Positions 24,856 to 33,925 of a DNA stretch of 64,000 bases are shown here, piece by piece. The DNA lies in contig JACJYA010000009.1 in NCBI GenBank assembly GCA_020636315.1, positions 186,001-250,000 of the forward strand, given 5' to 3'. The notes beneath the pieces were generated by a model. It saw only the letters and a program-made list of their open reading frames with translations, had not been told where the DNA came from and did no database searches. A program made the translations under genes and the position numbers. Source of the stretch: Lewinellaceae bacterium. Lineage in GTDB: Bacteria; Bacteroidota; Bacteroidia; Chitinophagales; Saprospiraceae. The stretch's first letter is position 1; each line of letters opens with the position of its first letter.

Positions 24856-25755
24856 ATGCCCTACGACGTCATACTACTCACCGAATCCCGCTTTGAGCCC
24901 CCCATTCCGTCAACAGCTGATGGCTTTGTCAGAAAGGTGGCCCGGGAAGACCAGCTGGTGCAGGAAGCTCTGGAGCAAAAGGGCCTGCGCACCGCCCGCT
25001 TCGATTGGGCCCGGCCGGATGTTGACTGGAGCCAAACCCGCGCCGCCCTGTTCCGCAGCACCTGGGACTATTTCCACCGCTTCGATGAATTCTCCGCCTG
25101 GCTGGACAAAGTGTCCTCCCAAACCCGCCTGATCAACCCTATTGAGCTGATCCGGTGGAATATGGACAAGCACTACCTGCTGGATCTGGAGAAACGGGGT
25201 ATTCACACGCCTCCTGCCCTTTATATCCCTGCCGGGGACGACACCACACTTGATGCCCTCCATGAGGAAACCGGCTGGGCCGATACCATCCTCAAACCCA
25301 CGGTTTCCGGCTCGGCGCGGCACACCTATCGCCTGAACCGCAATAACCTTCAGGAGCACGAGGCTACTTTTCGGGAGCTGGCCGCAAGGGAGGATATGAT
25401 GCTGCAACCTTTCCAGCAACAGGTGGTGGAGCAGGGAGAGCTTTCCCTGATAGCCATCGGCGGCCAATACAGCCATGCTGTGCGGAAGGTGCCCAAAGCC
25501 GGAGAGTTTAGGGTGCAGAGCGAATTTGGCGGCGCGGTTATTCCTTACCAACCCACCCATGAAGAGATCGCCTTTGCCGAATCGGCCGTTGCCGCCTGCC
25601 GCCCGCAACCGGTTTATGCCCGGGCGGACATCATCCGGGACAATGACGGCCAGCTCGCCCTAATGGAACTCGAACTCATCGAGCCGGAAATGTGGTTCCG
25701 CCTGGTTCCGAAAGCCGCATGCCGACTGGCGGAAGCAGTGGCCGGAGCAATTTAA
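24856..25755 (+). CDS. ATP-grasp family ligase, RimK-like
   Basis: 299 residues. The N-terminal Rossmann-like part (YDVILLTESRFEPPIPSTAD, FRSTWDYFHRFDEFSAWLD) is followed by an ATP-grasp domain: IELIRWNMDKHYLLDLEKRG, ILKPTVSGSARHTYRLNR (nucleotide-binding lysine), MLQPFQQQVVEQGELSLIAI and a metal-binding end VYARADIIRDNDGQLALMEL, ELIEPEMWF. The D, E and E of the last stretch fit the Mg-binding acidic residues. Similar proteins (COG0189, including the cycloserine ligase type) join a carboxylate to an amine; substrate not predictable. It stands alone between ileS and an AraC regulator. Confidence 0.8.
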   Translation: MPYDVILLTESRFEPPIPSTADGFVRKVAREDQLVQEALEQKGLRTARFDWARPDVDWSQTRAALFRSTWDYFHRFDEFSAWLDKVSSQTRLINPIELIRWNMDKHYLLDLEKRGIHTPPALYIPAGDDTTLDALHEETGWADTILKPTVSGSARHTYRLNRNNLQEHEATFRELAAREDMMLQPFQQQVVEQGELSLIAIGGQYSHAVRKVPKAGEFRVQSEFGGAVIPYQPTHEEIAFAESAVAACRPQPVYARADIIRDNDGQLALMELELIEPEMWFRLVPKAACRLAEAVAGAI

Positions 25756-25815
25756 ATTCTATTTGTGATCATTTTAGTATTTTCCCCTGTTTCCTAAATA
25801 AAGCTAAACACTGTT

Positions 25816-26904
25816 ATGCCGGTAAGTGGCCCTTTGTTCTTCCTGTGCCTGATTTTTATCCCCCTGCTCACCATTCTCCTGGCCCTTTTCCTTTTTCTGG
25901 GCCCCGGGAAAAAACGGCCGGATAACCGCTGGCTCGGGCTGCTGGCCTCGCTCATCGGACTGAAAGCAATAAACATTCTGATCAATGGAATAATCCTGGG
26001 CAATAACTTTTATCTCTATAATTTCGCTCTTGATTTTCTGCTGGCGCCCCTGCCCCTTTTATATACGCGAAGCCTTCTTGGCGCACCATTCCGCCCTGAG
26101 AGGGAATGGTTTCACTTCTTACCCTTTGTTATTTTCGGCCTGATAGGGCTGGCCCCCGGCCAACTGGTACTGATCCGGGAATCCCTTTGGGAACTGGCGC
26201 CATTGCTTTATACCGGCGCTTACCTCGGCGCCGCGCTGGTGTTTATCACAAAACGCCTTCCCATACTAAAAGAAATTCGCAGCAATATACCGGATGGCCA
26301 GGTACGCATTCTTACCCTTGTCTTGTCCGTATGGGCCATAAAGATTGCACTGGGAGGCGCCAGCCTGCTACTTAATTTCAGCGGCCAGGCCGAACTGAGT
26401 GTCTGGCTCTATGCCGCTTCACTGGCTATGGAGGCCCTGATCGTTCTGTGCGTTGTGCCGTTGACCTTAAAACGAGAAGAGCCTGTAAAAGCCGTGAGCA
26501 GGGATGAAGAAACTTTGGCTGCCCAAATTGTTCAGCGGGAACCTGCCGATGCCGATATCATCCGCAAAAATGCCGGCCTGTTTAAACAACTGGACGTGAT
26601 CCTTCAGCAGGAAAAGCTCTACCTCGACCCTGGCCTTACGCTGCCCCAGTTTTCCAAACTGGCCGACAGCACGCCGAAACAAGTTTCCCGGGCCATTAAC
26701 AGCGTCGGTGGGCAAAGCTTCTTCGATTACATTAATGGATACCGGGTTTTCACCGCTCAGGAATTGCTGGCGGATAAAGACAAAAGCCTCAATCTCCGGG
26801 AGGTGATGTATGCTGCGGGCTTTCATTCCAAACATACTTTTGAAACAGCATTCCGCAAAGTTTCCGGCATGACGCCGGGCCAGTTCACCAGGAAGAATCG
26901 GTGA
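25816..26904 (+). CDS. Membrane-anchored AraC-family transcriptional regulator
   Basis: 362 residues. The first ~215 residues hold about seven hydrophobic segments (LFFLCLIFIPLLTILLALFL, FLPFVIFGLIGLAPGQLVLI, and others to EALIVLCVVPLTL). A linker leads to a C-terminal AraC/XylS double helix-turn-helix (~265-360): LTLPQFSKLADSTPKQVSRA, SFFDYINGYRVFTAQELL, LNLREVMYAAGFHSKHTFET, FRKVSGMTPGQF. Bacteroidota have many such 7TM-AraC proteins, thought to couple a membrane or periplasmic signal to DNA binding. No obvious neighbouring target; it converges on the SCP2 gene with a 5-nt gap. Confidence 0.93.
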   Translation: MPVSGPLFFLCLIFIPLLTILLALFLFLGPGKKRPDNRWLGLLASLIGLKAINILINGIILGNNFYLYNFALDFLLAPLPLLYTRSLLGAPFRPEREWFHFLPFVIFGLIGLAPGQLVLIRESLWELAPLLYTGAYLGAALVFITKRLPILKEIRSNIPDGQVRILTLVLSVWAIKIALGGASLLLNFSGQAELSVWLYAASLAMEALIVLCVVPLTLKREEPVKAVSRDEETLAAQIVQREPADADIIRKNAGLFKQLDVILQQEKLYLDPGLTLPQFSKLADSTPKQVSRAINSVGGQSFFDYINGYRVFTAQELLADKDKSLNLREVMYAAGFHSKHTFETAFRKVSGMTPGQFTRKNR

Positions 26905-26909
26905 AATAT

Positions 26910-27206
26910 TTATTTTATCAGTGAGGGCAGCTGCATCGCCAGTTCCATATCTCCTCTGATCTTAACTTTGCCGCTCATCACCGCCATCATGGCATTCATC
27001 TCGCCGCGGCGGATGGCGTCGAGCGTCTCTATTTTGGTGGTGATCACGCAGTTGGCCTCCTTATCTTCGTTGGTGACAACCGCCAGTTCATTGGTGAGGT
27101 CGATGTGCACGGGCCCCTGCTCAAAGACGAACTTGACGGACTTGCCCAGGGCCGGCACCCTGGCGGCAGTCTTAGTGAATTGCTCGGTTATGGCTTCCAG
27201 TGTCAT
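26910..27206 (-). CDS. SCP2 sterol-carrier-like protein
   Basis: 98 residues forming one SCP2 domain: LGKSVKFVFEQGPVHIDLTN, AVVTNEDKEANCVITTKIET, LDAIRRGEMNAMMAVMSGKV, KIRGDMELAMQL. The last two stretches are the most conserved part of the family. SCP2-fold proteins bind lipids or acyl-CoA in a hydrophobic tunnel; stand-alone bacterial versions are of unknown role. It has a TAnnTTTG element just upstream and converges on the AraC gene. Confidence 0.92.
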   Translation of the reverse strand: MTLEAITEQFTKTAARVPALGKSVKFVFEQGPVHIDLTNELAVVTNEDKEANCVITTKIETLDAIRRGEMNAMMAVMSGKVKIRGDMELAMQLPSLIK

Positions 27207-27225
27207 GGTTTTTAGATTGATCGCG

Positions 27226-27233
27226 CAAAGATA
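27226..27233 (-). promoter_or_regulatory. -7 element TATCTTTG before the SCP2 gene
   Basis: On the minus strand, 19 nt before the ATG at 27206. No TTG at 19-21 nt spacing, so only half of the consensus is present. Confidence 0.45.
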
Positions 27234-27349
27234 AAAAAAGGAGACAAATGAGCGCCAGTGTCAGAATTCGGCCATTTTGTATTACTTGTGCATTTTTTTC
27301 CCGAATGTCGTAACAAATCCGCCTCCTTCCCGTAAATTCAACTACGATA

Positions 27350-27435
27350 ACTAATAAGGGGAATCCTATTAACCGGAACCGGTTGATAGAAAATCTTTGG
27401 CCCGGTAAACAATTACTTGATTACCGGGCTTTTTT
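27350..27435 (+). ncRNA. Candidate small RNA ending at a strong terminator
   Basis: Plus-strand, non-coding. A 10-bp hairpin CTATTAACCG, GAAC, CGGTTGATAG (27366-27389, one G-U) precedes by 10 nt a 9-bp G+C-rich terminator with six T (27400-27435). No plus-strand gene starts in the preceding 440 nt. No consensus promoter was found, so the 5' end is a guess. The alternative is the far 3' end of the AraC-gene transcript after crossing the SCP2 gene in antisense. Confidence 0.45.
27400..27435 (+). terminator. Intrinsic terminator pointing right
   Basis: GCCCGGTAA (27400-27408), 12-nt loop, TTACCGGGC (27421-27429), then six T. It reaches into the stop codon of the opposing transferase gene (27434-27436); on the minus side the run after the stem is only AAAGATTTT, so the plus direction is favoured. 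Confidence 0.8.
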
Positions 27436-28960
27436 ATTGGCCGGTTACTTCAGCCACCCTTTCTTCCCAGAATTCAGGAAACGGCCGCACCGGTTGCCGG
27501 CACAGAAAAACGGAAGTGCCCCTCTCCCGGGCATGAGGGCTGGTAACGGAACCAACCAGTTGAATATCTTCGAACAGGGCCTCTACATCTTCTCCCAACT
27601 CATTATTGACGTAGATCAAGGCATTTGCCGAAATATTGCGGGGCAGCCACAGGCGGTAGGAATCGCTGAAGCTTACCGCAGGCGGGATGCCCCGTCCCTG
27701 GCCATAGTAATCCACCGCCCCGGCCTCACCATAGTTTTCGCAGTAGAGCAATACCTCCTGCTCATCCGCCATTTGACAGGCCTTAATGGCCAGCTGCCCG
27801 AGTTCTTTCCAGCCCATCATGTCGGCATAATCCTGCGGCAGGGGGTGTATCCGTCCGTCCTCCCAGCGCATCGGCCCATCAAACCCCACTTTATTGACGA
27901 GGTAAGAACAATACTGCATCATTTTCGGCAGGGGCAATACAGGAAGGCCCAATGGCAGCGCAGGCAGAAGGATCAGGGCTGTCAACACCGGAAGCGCTAC
28001 CCGAAGCCATGCCTTTTGCACAACCTGCTCCCACCATACTCCGCCGGCAGCGATAAGAGGTGGATATAACCCTAATGTATAATAGGCTTTGCCCCGCAAC
28101 AGAAGAAGCAATACAAAAACGAGAACGAAATACCAGCCGATAAGCCGGTAACGGCGGTTTGCAGGAAGAAAAAACCAGATCAGGCCGGCCACCCAAACCG
28201 GTATCACAGGCATGTTCATAAACAACTGAGCCGTGAGGAAGTCCGAGATCCGCACATTGGCCAACTGATTCTCCGCCAGCTCCTGCATGTGGGTTACGAC
28301 CGGGAAACCATGGCTGTACTGCCAGATCAGGTTGGGAAAGATGACAACCAGGGCAAGCAGGGCCGACAGCCCTGCCTCCTTACTCCACAATACGCGCCGG
28401 TAAGGGCTGAGCAACAAGGCCCCGGCAATGCCTGAAAGTGCAAAAACAGTGGAGTATTTATTCAGGAAACTCAGGCCGAACACCAGGCCGAAAAAAAGGA
28501 TATAGCGCCGGTTCTCCGTATTGATATACAGGATTACCAGATAGGCGAGCAACGCCCAGAAAAAGATATCCGGCATGACCGGCTGAAAAAGCATGCCCGG
28601 CCGCAGGTTGGCCGGCGTCAGCAGCATGCCTGCTCCGGCGAGGAATTGCCCGTAGCGGCCGGCGCCCAGTTCCCGTGCCATAAACACTATCAGCACGATC
28701 AGTGCACAACTCACCAGCATCGGGAACAGCCGGATGGCGAAGAGGCTGTCTCCCACCGTGGCCTGCAACAATGCACTCACCCAGCCAATAAGGGGCGGGT
28801 TCGACCAATACCCCCAATCCAGGTGGCGGCCAAGTGCCCAGTAGAGAAATTCATCGCGATGGAAGCTCCAGAGGGTATTCGTATAAGCATGCAGGAGCAG
28901 TTTAACCAGAACGAGGAATAGCAGGCCAGGAAAAAAGACAGGGGTGAGGGGCTTTTTCAT
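27434..28960 (-). CDS. ArnT/PMT-like membrane glycosyltransferase (GT39/GT83 type)
   Basis: 508 residues from ATG 28960 (MKKPLTPVFF); an upstream extension to 29023 is possible. About 11-13 hydrophobic segments. The catalytic first loop shows SFHRDEFLYWALGRHLDWGY, with the Asp-Glu pair of PMT_2 enzymes, then WSNPPLIGWVSALL. Further features: AGMLLTPANLRPGMLFQPVM and GLSFLNKYSTVFAL. A soluble C-terminal part (~390-508, YADMMGWKELGQLAIKACQM, LYCENYGEAGAVDYYG) follows. Such enzymes move sugars from polyprenyl phosphate onto lipid A, proteins or other carriers at the periplasmic face. Acceptor unknown; no lipid-carrier synthesis genes nearby. Confidence 0.85.
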   Translation of the reverse strand: MKKPLTPVFFPGLLFLVLVKLLLHAYTNTLWSFHRDEFLYWALGRHLDWGYWSNPPLIGWVSALLQATVGDSLFAIRLFPMLVSCALIVLIVFMARELGAGRYGQFLAGAGMLLTPANLRPGMLFQPVMPDIFFWALLAYLVILYINTENRRYILFFGLVFGLSFLNKYSTVFALSGIAGALLLSPYRRVLWSKEAGLSALLALVVIFPNLIWQYSHGFPVVTHMQELAENQLANVRISDFLTAQLFMNMPVIPVWVAGLIWFFLPANRRYRLIGWYFVLVFVLLLLLRGKAYYTLGLYPPLIAAGGVWWEQVVQKAWLRVALPVLTALILLPALPLGLPVLPLPKMMQYCSYLVNKVGFDGPMRWEDGRIHPLPQDYADMMGWKELGQLAIKACQMADEQEVLLYCENYGEAGAVDYYGQGRGIPPAVSFSDSYRLWLPRNISANALIYVNNELGEDVEALFEDIQLVGSVTSPHARERGTSVFLCRQPVRPFPEFWEERVAEVTGQ

Positions 28961-29048
28961 GTTTTTCTTCAAAAAAAGTGTATTACCCGCTTTTATCAAT
29001 AAAATTTTGACTTCCCGGGCCACAGCAGGGAGGAGCGGGCCCTGCCCG

Positions 29049-30968
29049 CTACTTCATGTGCTTCTCCAGAAACCCCAGCATGGCCTTGTAGAACTCGAAG
29101 CGGTTCTCTTCATTGGAAAACCCGTGGCCTTCGTTGTATTTCACCATGTAAGGAACATCAATCCCCCGGCTGCGCAGAGAGCGGACGATCTGATCAGATT
29201 CGTCGATATTCACTCTTGGGTCATTTGCTCCCTGAACGACGAAAAGTGGCGCTTGTATCCGGTCAATGTGGAAAACAGGAGAGCCCGCTTCCAGCAATTC
29301 TTTATCTTTCTCCGGGTGCCCGACCATTTCGTATAACATTTCGAGATACGGTTTCCAATAGGGGGGGATGGTGTTCATGAAGGTAAAAAGATTGGACACC
29401 CCAACGTAGTCAACCCCGCAGGCGTAAAGTTCAGGGGTAAAAGCGATGCCCGCCAGGGTCGCGTACCCCCCGTAGCTGGCGCCGTAAATGGCCACCCGTT
29501 TTGGGTCGGCAATGCGTTCCTCAATGAGCCATCTCACCCCGTCGGTAATATCGTCCTGCATGGAATGTCCCCACTGTTTGAAGCCCTTCTGCCAGAAGGC
29601 CCGGCCATAGCCCGTACTGCCCCGGTAATTGACCTGCAGAACGGCGTAGCCATGGCTGGCAAGCAGCTGAACTTCCGGATTGTAGCCCCAGCTATCGCGC
29701 ACCCAGGGGCCACCGTGAGGGTTAACTACCACTGGCAGGTTACTGGGGGCTTTGCCGTCCGGTAACGTCAGGTAACCATGGACCATCAAACCATCCCGGG
29801 AAACATATTGAATCGGCTTCATAGGAGACATGTCCTCCTCGTTCAGCCAGGGGCTGACTTCAACTACCTTTTCCAGCCGCCCCTCCGCCCGGTCATAATA
29901 GTAATAGGCACCCAACGACCGGTCGCTGTAGGTGCGCACGATGAATTTATCCTCATTCTTGTTCGAACTGGTAATCACCACCTCGTAACCCGGCAGTTCC
30001 TGTTCGAGGTATTCCTGCATTTTCTTTCGTTCCTCATCAAAAAATTCGATCTCCCGCTTCCAGGTAGTATAAACGGCGCCGGTCACTACCTTTCGCTTAC
30101 GGGAATACATGAGGCTGCCGGCATCGACTTCCGGGTGAGAGAAAACCACCTCTCCCGTTTCCCGTCCGGCGGCGAGGTCAAATTTGACGATCTCACTGCG
30201 GTCCCTCCCGATATTGGTAACCGCATAAACAGTACTGCCGTTGTCAAAATCGAAGAAAACAGGCTCGAGGCTCTCTTTGAAATTCGTAGTGATGACCATC
30301 TGAAAATCATCCTCTTCAGTGGGCCGGTAAAGAAGGCTATGATCTACGCCGGATATGGTCTTAATGGCAATCCTCAGTTTGCCGTCATGGTCGGTCATCC
30401 AACTGGTGATGGGCTCGGCCGGGTTGCTGTTTTCAGCGATCTGGGTGTATTCTCCGGTCTGAATATTGATCCGGTAAGGCTCGAATAACATGGGATTATT
30501 CTTATTCATCCCGATGATAAGCTCATCTTCATTGTCTTCCAGGTCGTCGATGAGCTGGATCTTGACCCCTTCGAAGGGGGTGAGGTCCCGGGCGTTGGAG
30601 CCATCGCGGTCAACGGCAAAGAGCTGGAAATTTTCGTCCCCGCCGCTATCTTTGACATAGACCAGGCGCTTGTCACTGGACCAGAAATAGCCGCCGATGT
30701 CGCGTTCCGTTTCGGAAGTGATGCGTACGGCTCCATCTTCCCCCATTTTTTGTACGAAGATGTTCTGCCGCCGTTTGTAGGGCCCCAGGTAAGCCAGGTA
30801 TTCTCCGCCGGGCGAAAGCTGAAAAGCAGCTTTCTCCGGAGTGCGGAAAAAATCCTCGACAGTGTATTTGGAATTCCCTTTTCCCAGGGCCATCAACCGT
30901 TGCAACACCTCAACTGAGCTGGGCAGGCTGGGGTCGCCGGGCAAAGATTGGCTGTCATTTTTATGCAT
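29049..30968 (-). CDS. S9-family (prolyl oligopeptidase-like) serine peptidase
   Basis: 639 residues from ATG 30968. The N-terminal beta-propeller (~40-370) has repeated LSPGGEYLAYLG, TERDIGGYFWSSDKRLVYVK, DRDGSNARDLTPFEG segments. The alpha/beta-hydrolase domain (~390-639) shows VVVNPHGGPWVRDSWGYNPE, VNYRGSTGYGRAFWQ, the nucleophile GASYGGYATLAG, the acid in VVQGANDPRVN and the histidine in KYNEGHGFSNEENR. No signal peptide, so probably cytoplasmic. It cleaves short peptides, likely as an acylaminoacyl-peptidase or dipeptidyl-peptidase; which is not decidable here. Confidence 0.94.
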   Translation of the reverse strand: MHKNDSQSLPGDPSLPSSVEVLQRLMALGKGNSKYTVEDFFRTPEKAAFQLSPGGEYLAYLGPYKRRQNIFVQKMGEDGAVRITSETERDIGGYFWSSDKRLVYVKDSGGDENFQLFAVDRDGSNARDLTPFEGVKIQLIDDLEDNEDELIIGMNKNNPMLFEPYRINIQTGEYTQIAENSNPAEPITSWMTDHDGKLRIAIKTISGVDHSLLYRPTEEDDFQMVITTNFKESLEPVFFDFDNGSTVYAVTNIGRDRSEIVKFDLAAGRETGEVVFSHPEVDAGSLMYSRKRKVVTGAVYTTWKREIEFFDEERKKMQEYLEQELPGYEVVITSSNKNEDKFIVRTYSDRSLGAYYYYDRAEGRLEKVVEVSPWLNEEDMSPMKPIQYVSRDGLMVHGYLTLPDGKAPSNLPVVVNPHGGPWVRDSWGYNPEVQLLASHGYAVLQVNYRGSTGYGRAFWQKGFKQWGHSMQDDITDGVRWLIEERIADPKRVAIYGASYGGYATLAGIAFTPELYACGVDYVGVSNLFTFMNTIPPYWKPYLEMLYEMVGHPEKDKELLEAGSPVFHIDRIQAPLFVVQGANDPRVNIDESDQIVRSLRSRGIDVPYMVKYNEGHGFSNEENRFEFYKAMLGFLEKHMK

Positions 30969-31169
30969 TTGCAGGGTCACTTTTATCAAGGGGAACAGAT
31001 AAGTATAACAACGCTACAGATAGTTGCATCGCGTAAATATACCCAATCTGTCCAAAATCCTTAGTCATTAAGTAGGGATTGATGGTGAAGAAGGCAGGCT
31101 TTTTATAGAATTTCCGCCGAAACAGGTAAGATACCTGTGCTGAGCCAACGATTCCTGGCCTGCAAAGCC

Positions 31170-32963
31170 TCACCCCGCCACACTCTCTTCCTGATGCTTC
31201 CACAATTCCTGGAAGACGGGGCTGTTGGCGCGCAGGTATTCAAATGTACCTTCATCGGCCACCCGGCCATTGTCCAGAACGTAAACGTAATCGAACTGGC
31301 TGAGCAAATGAAGGCGGTGCAGGGAGGAAACCATGGCCTTATCCTTAAACTCCTCGAATAGCCGTTGATAGATCTCCACCTCGGTTTTGGGATCCACACT
31401 GCTGGTCGGCTCATCCATCAGAATGATATCGCTGTCGCGGGCAGCCAGAATGCCTCTGGCCAGGGCCAGCCGCTGTTTCTGCCCGCCGGAAAGGTTCACC
31501 CCTTTCTCCTTAATGCTGGATTGCAGGCCCCGGGGCAATTGATCGACAACGCCATCGAAATGCGCTACCCGGCAGACCCGCTGCACCTCCTCCGGGCTGA
31601 AAGGCAGGCCAAGAGTGATGTTGTATTCTATGGTGTTTTCAAATATCTCCGGCTCCTGCGGGAAGAGGGTCACCCGGCTGGCAATGTATCCGATATCGGG
31701 CGCCGGGCGCCCATCGGCCGACAACTGCAGGCCGGCAGCCGGAGGGTACAGCCCCCGAAGGATGGCCATAAGTGTGCTTTTCCCACTACCGCTCTCACCG
31801 ATCAGCGCCACGCGCCGGCCTCGCTGCAGGTTAATACTCACATCGTAGAGCCCCTGAGGCTTTTCCACCCACTCTTCTCCTTCGTTGTGAGTAAAACTCA
31901 GGTGGCTCACATCCAGCCGCTTCCAGTCGTCGGCCAGCATCATCTCGCCGTCCGGGGTGTGGTGGCGGTCAAAAGCATCAATGATGTTTCGGGCCGTCTT
32001 CACATCCGTATCATACCGGACGATCTGGGTATATTGCCAGGCCATGCCGTGAAAAACACCGGTGAACCTTTCGACGTAAGCCATTAGTGTGACCAGCGTT
32101 CCGATGAGAAACGTTTCTCCCGGCGCCCAGTTCTGATAAACATACCCCACCAGGATCACGCCATAGATCACTGCGACGCAAATTTCCATGGTGAACCATT
32201 TCCATTCATTGACCATGACCTTGCGGCGAAAAGGCGGAAGAATGTCCATGACACGCCCCAGAAGGCCTTTCTCCATGCGCTTTTCCAACCGCAGTGTTAT
32301 GACCGTAATGATGTTGGAAAGGCTGTCGAAAAGTGTAGAGGAAACAATGTGTTCTTTCTCATTAACCTCTCTGGAGGCAGCAATGAAGGGCCGGTCGAAT
32401 TTTAACAGCACATAAATTACTCCGGCGCCCATAATTGCAGCGATGCCACCGAAGAGCGGAGAAAAATAGATCATCGCGCCAAAAGAAAAGGCAAAGCTGA
32501 AGAAGGTCTTCAGGTACATAAAGCCCGAATCGAAAAAATCCTTCAAAGCTTCATAGGCTTTGCGGATGCGGTTGATCGTGGCGCCGCTGTGATGGTCCTG
32601 ATGCCATTTAACCGGCAGGTGCAACGCCTTGTGATAAAGCTCCTGCAGAAAGTTTCGGCTCAGGTCGAAAGCCAGCCTGCGTTCCATAATACGCGCCGGG
32701 CCATGGAATACCCAATCCAGAAAGCGCAAAAACAGGTAAACTGCGGCGTAGATCCACGCCGAGCGCAGAATGTTCATGCCCTGCTTCTGGACCTCATTGA
32801 TGAATACGCCCCAAAGCACCGGAAACAAGGCCACGGTGAGGTTGCTTAGCAGGAACATGCCGTATATCAGCAGATAACGCCTCTGCTGGCCCCGGGCATA
32901 TTTCCAGGCAGTTCGGAGTAAAGACAGGTAAGGATTGTTCCAGACTGACGATTTTGAACTCAT
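31170..32963 (-). CDS. ABC exporter, fused membrane and ATPase domains
   Basis: 597 residues from ATG 32963; the longer frame to 33050 enters the tandem repeat and is rejected. Six membrane helices in residues ~25-320, with the coupling-helix region LHLPVKWHQDHHSGATINRI. ATPase domain ~350-590: Walker A GESGSGKST, signature NLSGGQKQRLALARG, Walker B DIILMDEPTSSVD, and H-loop SSLHRLHLL (His present as the switch). It would act as a homodimer or with a partner not encoded nearby. Substrate unknown. A perfect 7-bp palindrome ACAGGTA/TACCTGT (31122-31138) lies just beyond the stop. Confidence 0.93.
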   Translation of the reverse strand: MSSKSSVWNNPYLSLLRTAWKYARGQQRRYLLIYGMFLLSNLTVALFPVLWGVFINEVQKQGMNILRSAWIYAAVYLFLRFLDWVFHGPARIMERRLAFDLSRNFLQELYHKALHLPVKWHQDHHSGATINRIRKAYEALKDFFDSGFMYLKTFFSFAFSFGAMIYFSPLFGGIAAIMGAGVIYVLLKFDRPFIAASREVNEKEHIVSSTLFDSLSNIITVITLRLEKRMEKGLLGRVMDILPPFRRKVMVNEWKWFTMEICVAVIYGVILVGYVYQNWAPGETFLIGTLVTLMAYVERFTGVFHGMAWQYTQIVRYDTDVKTARNIIDAFDRHHTPDGEMMLADDWKRLDVSHLSFTHNEGEEWVEKPQGLYDVSINLQRGRRVALIGESGSGKSTLMAILRGLYPPAAGLQLSADGRPAPDIGYIASRVTLFPQEPEIFENTIEYNITLGLPFSPEEVQRVCRVAHFDGVVDQLPRGLQSSIKEKGVNLSGGQKQRLALARGILAARDSDIILMDEPTSSVDPKTEVEIYQRLFEEFKDKAMVSSLHRLHLLSQFDYVYVLDNGRVADEGTFEYLRANSPVFQELWKHQEESVAG

Positions 32964-33047
32964 ATACCAGGATTGAGTGCTGAAAATGCGAGAATAGGAT
33001 AACCCCGCGAAGTGCAGAAGCGTTCCCGAACCGGTGCAAAATTCACC

Positions 33048-33087
33048 CATTCACTCATTCACTCATTCACTCATTCACTCATTCACT
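33048..33087. repeat. Tandem repeat, five copies of CATTCACT
   Basis: Five exact 8-bp units, preceded by a degenerate one. The last unit runs into the stop codon of the SDR gene (TGA, 33089-33087). Likely to vary in copy number by slippage. Confidence 0.9.
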
Positions 33088-33830
33088 CAAACATAGATCA
33101 TCTTCCGCGTCATCCCCCCATCTATAATAAAATCCTGGCCGGTGACAAACCCCGCCTCTTCGGAAAGAAGGTAGGCAGCCATTCCGGCGATGTCTTCAGG
33201 GCGGCCTATCCTTCCGACAGGGTGCTGCTCGTGATCTTCCCGGCTCCAGTCCATTTCTTTTCGATCCCTGCTTTTCCGGCGCCCCGTCACGTCTATCCAG
33301 CCTGGGCTGATGCTGTTCACCCGAACAGCTGGCCCCAGGCTTATGGCCAGGGCATGAGTAAGGGCCAGGAGGCCTCCCTTGGAGGCCGAGTACGCCTCCG
33401 TATTCCGCTCTGACATATAGGCGCGCGTTGAAGCGATATTGACAATGGCGCCCCGGCTGGCCTCCAGGTGAGGAGCACAGTATTTGGCACAGAGAAATGC
33501 TCCGGTGAGGTTGGTGCTGAGCACCTGGTTCCACTCCTCAAGGCTCAACTCGCCGAGGGGTTTGGTGATTCCGAAACCGGCGTTGTTGATCAGCCCGCTG
33601 ATCCATCCGTATTGGCCAAGCACCTCGTCAACAGCCCTCTTTACGCCCTCCTCCCGGGATACGTCACAAGGAATAAACCGCAACCCGTTGATAGAGGAAA
33701 CCGCCTCCTGGCCGGCTTCTTCATCCCGGTCCAGGGCTACCGGTTGCCACCCTTCCTCAGACAGGCGTTCCGCCACAGCCCTTCCAATGCCCTGAGCACC
33801 ACCGGTGATGACGACGACTTTTTTTCCCAT
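33087..33830 (-). CDS. Short-chain dehydrogenase/reductase (SDR)
   Basis: 247 residues, classical SDR. Cofactor loop TGGAQGIGRAVAERL (~9-23), ALDRDEE with an Asp after strand 2 suggesting NAD preference, INNAGFG, active-site Ser in VNIASTRAYMS, catalytic YSASK, and the substrate loop VNSISPGWIDVTGRRK. C-terminal GQDFIIDGGMTRKMIYV is also typical. It oxidises or reduces an alcohol/ketone of unknown identity; FabG-like and glucose-dehydrogenase-like members share these motifs. The TGA stop lies in the tandem repeat. It is divergent from the small membrane protein gene. Confidence 0.94.
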   Translation of the reverse strand: MGKKVVVITGGAQGIGRAVAERLSEEGWQPVALDRDEEAGQEAVSSINGLRFIPCDVSREEGVKRAVDEVLGQYGWISGLINNAGFGITKPLGELSLEEWNQVLSTNLTGAFLCAKYCAPHLEASRGAIVNIASTRAYMSERNTEAYSASKGGLLALTHALAISLGPAVRVNSISPGWIDVTGRRKSRDRKEMDWSREDHEQHPVGRIGRPEDIAGMAAYLLSEEAGFVTGQDFIIDGGMTRKMIYV

Positions 33831-33899
33831 AATTTGTCATTTTTTTCTCCGGGATGGCGTTTGAAACCGGCCCGGCTTCTCAAAACCTTTCCTTTTTAT

Positions 33900-33907
33900 T
33901 AGCTTTG
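33900..33907 (+). promoter_or_regulatory. -7 element TAGCTTTG before small membrane protein gene
   Basis: Located 19 nt before the ATG at 33926. The upstream TTG element is missing at the usual spacing. Confidence 0.45.
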
Positions 33908-33925
33908 CGGCAAATACTAAGAACA

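Noticed and set aside
27350..27435. Considered as a tRNA or riboswitch.
   Set aside because: No cloverleaf, no TPsiC-type loop, and no plus-strand gene downstream that a riboswitch could control.
33048..33087. Tandem repeats considered as a CRISPR array.
   Set aside because: Eight-base units without spacers and no cas genes.
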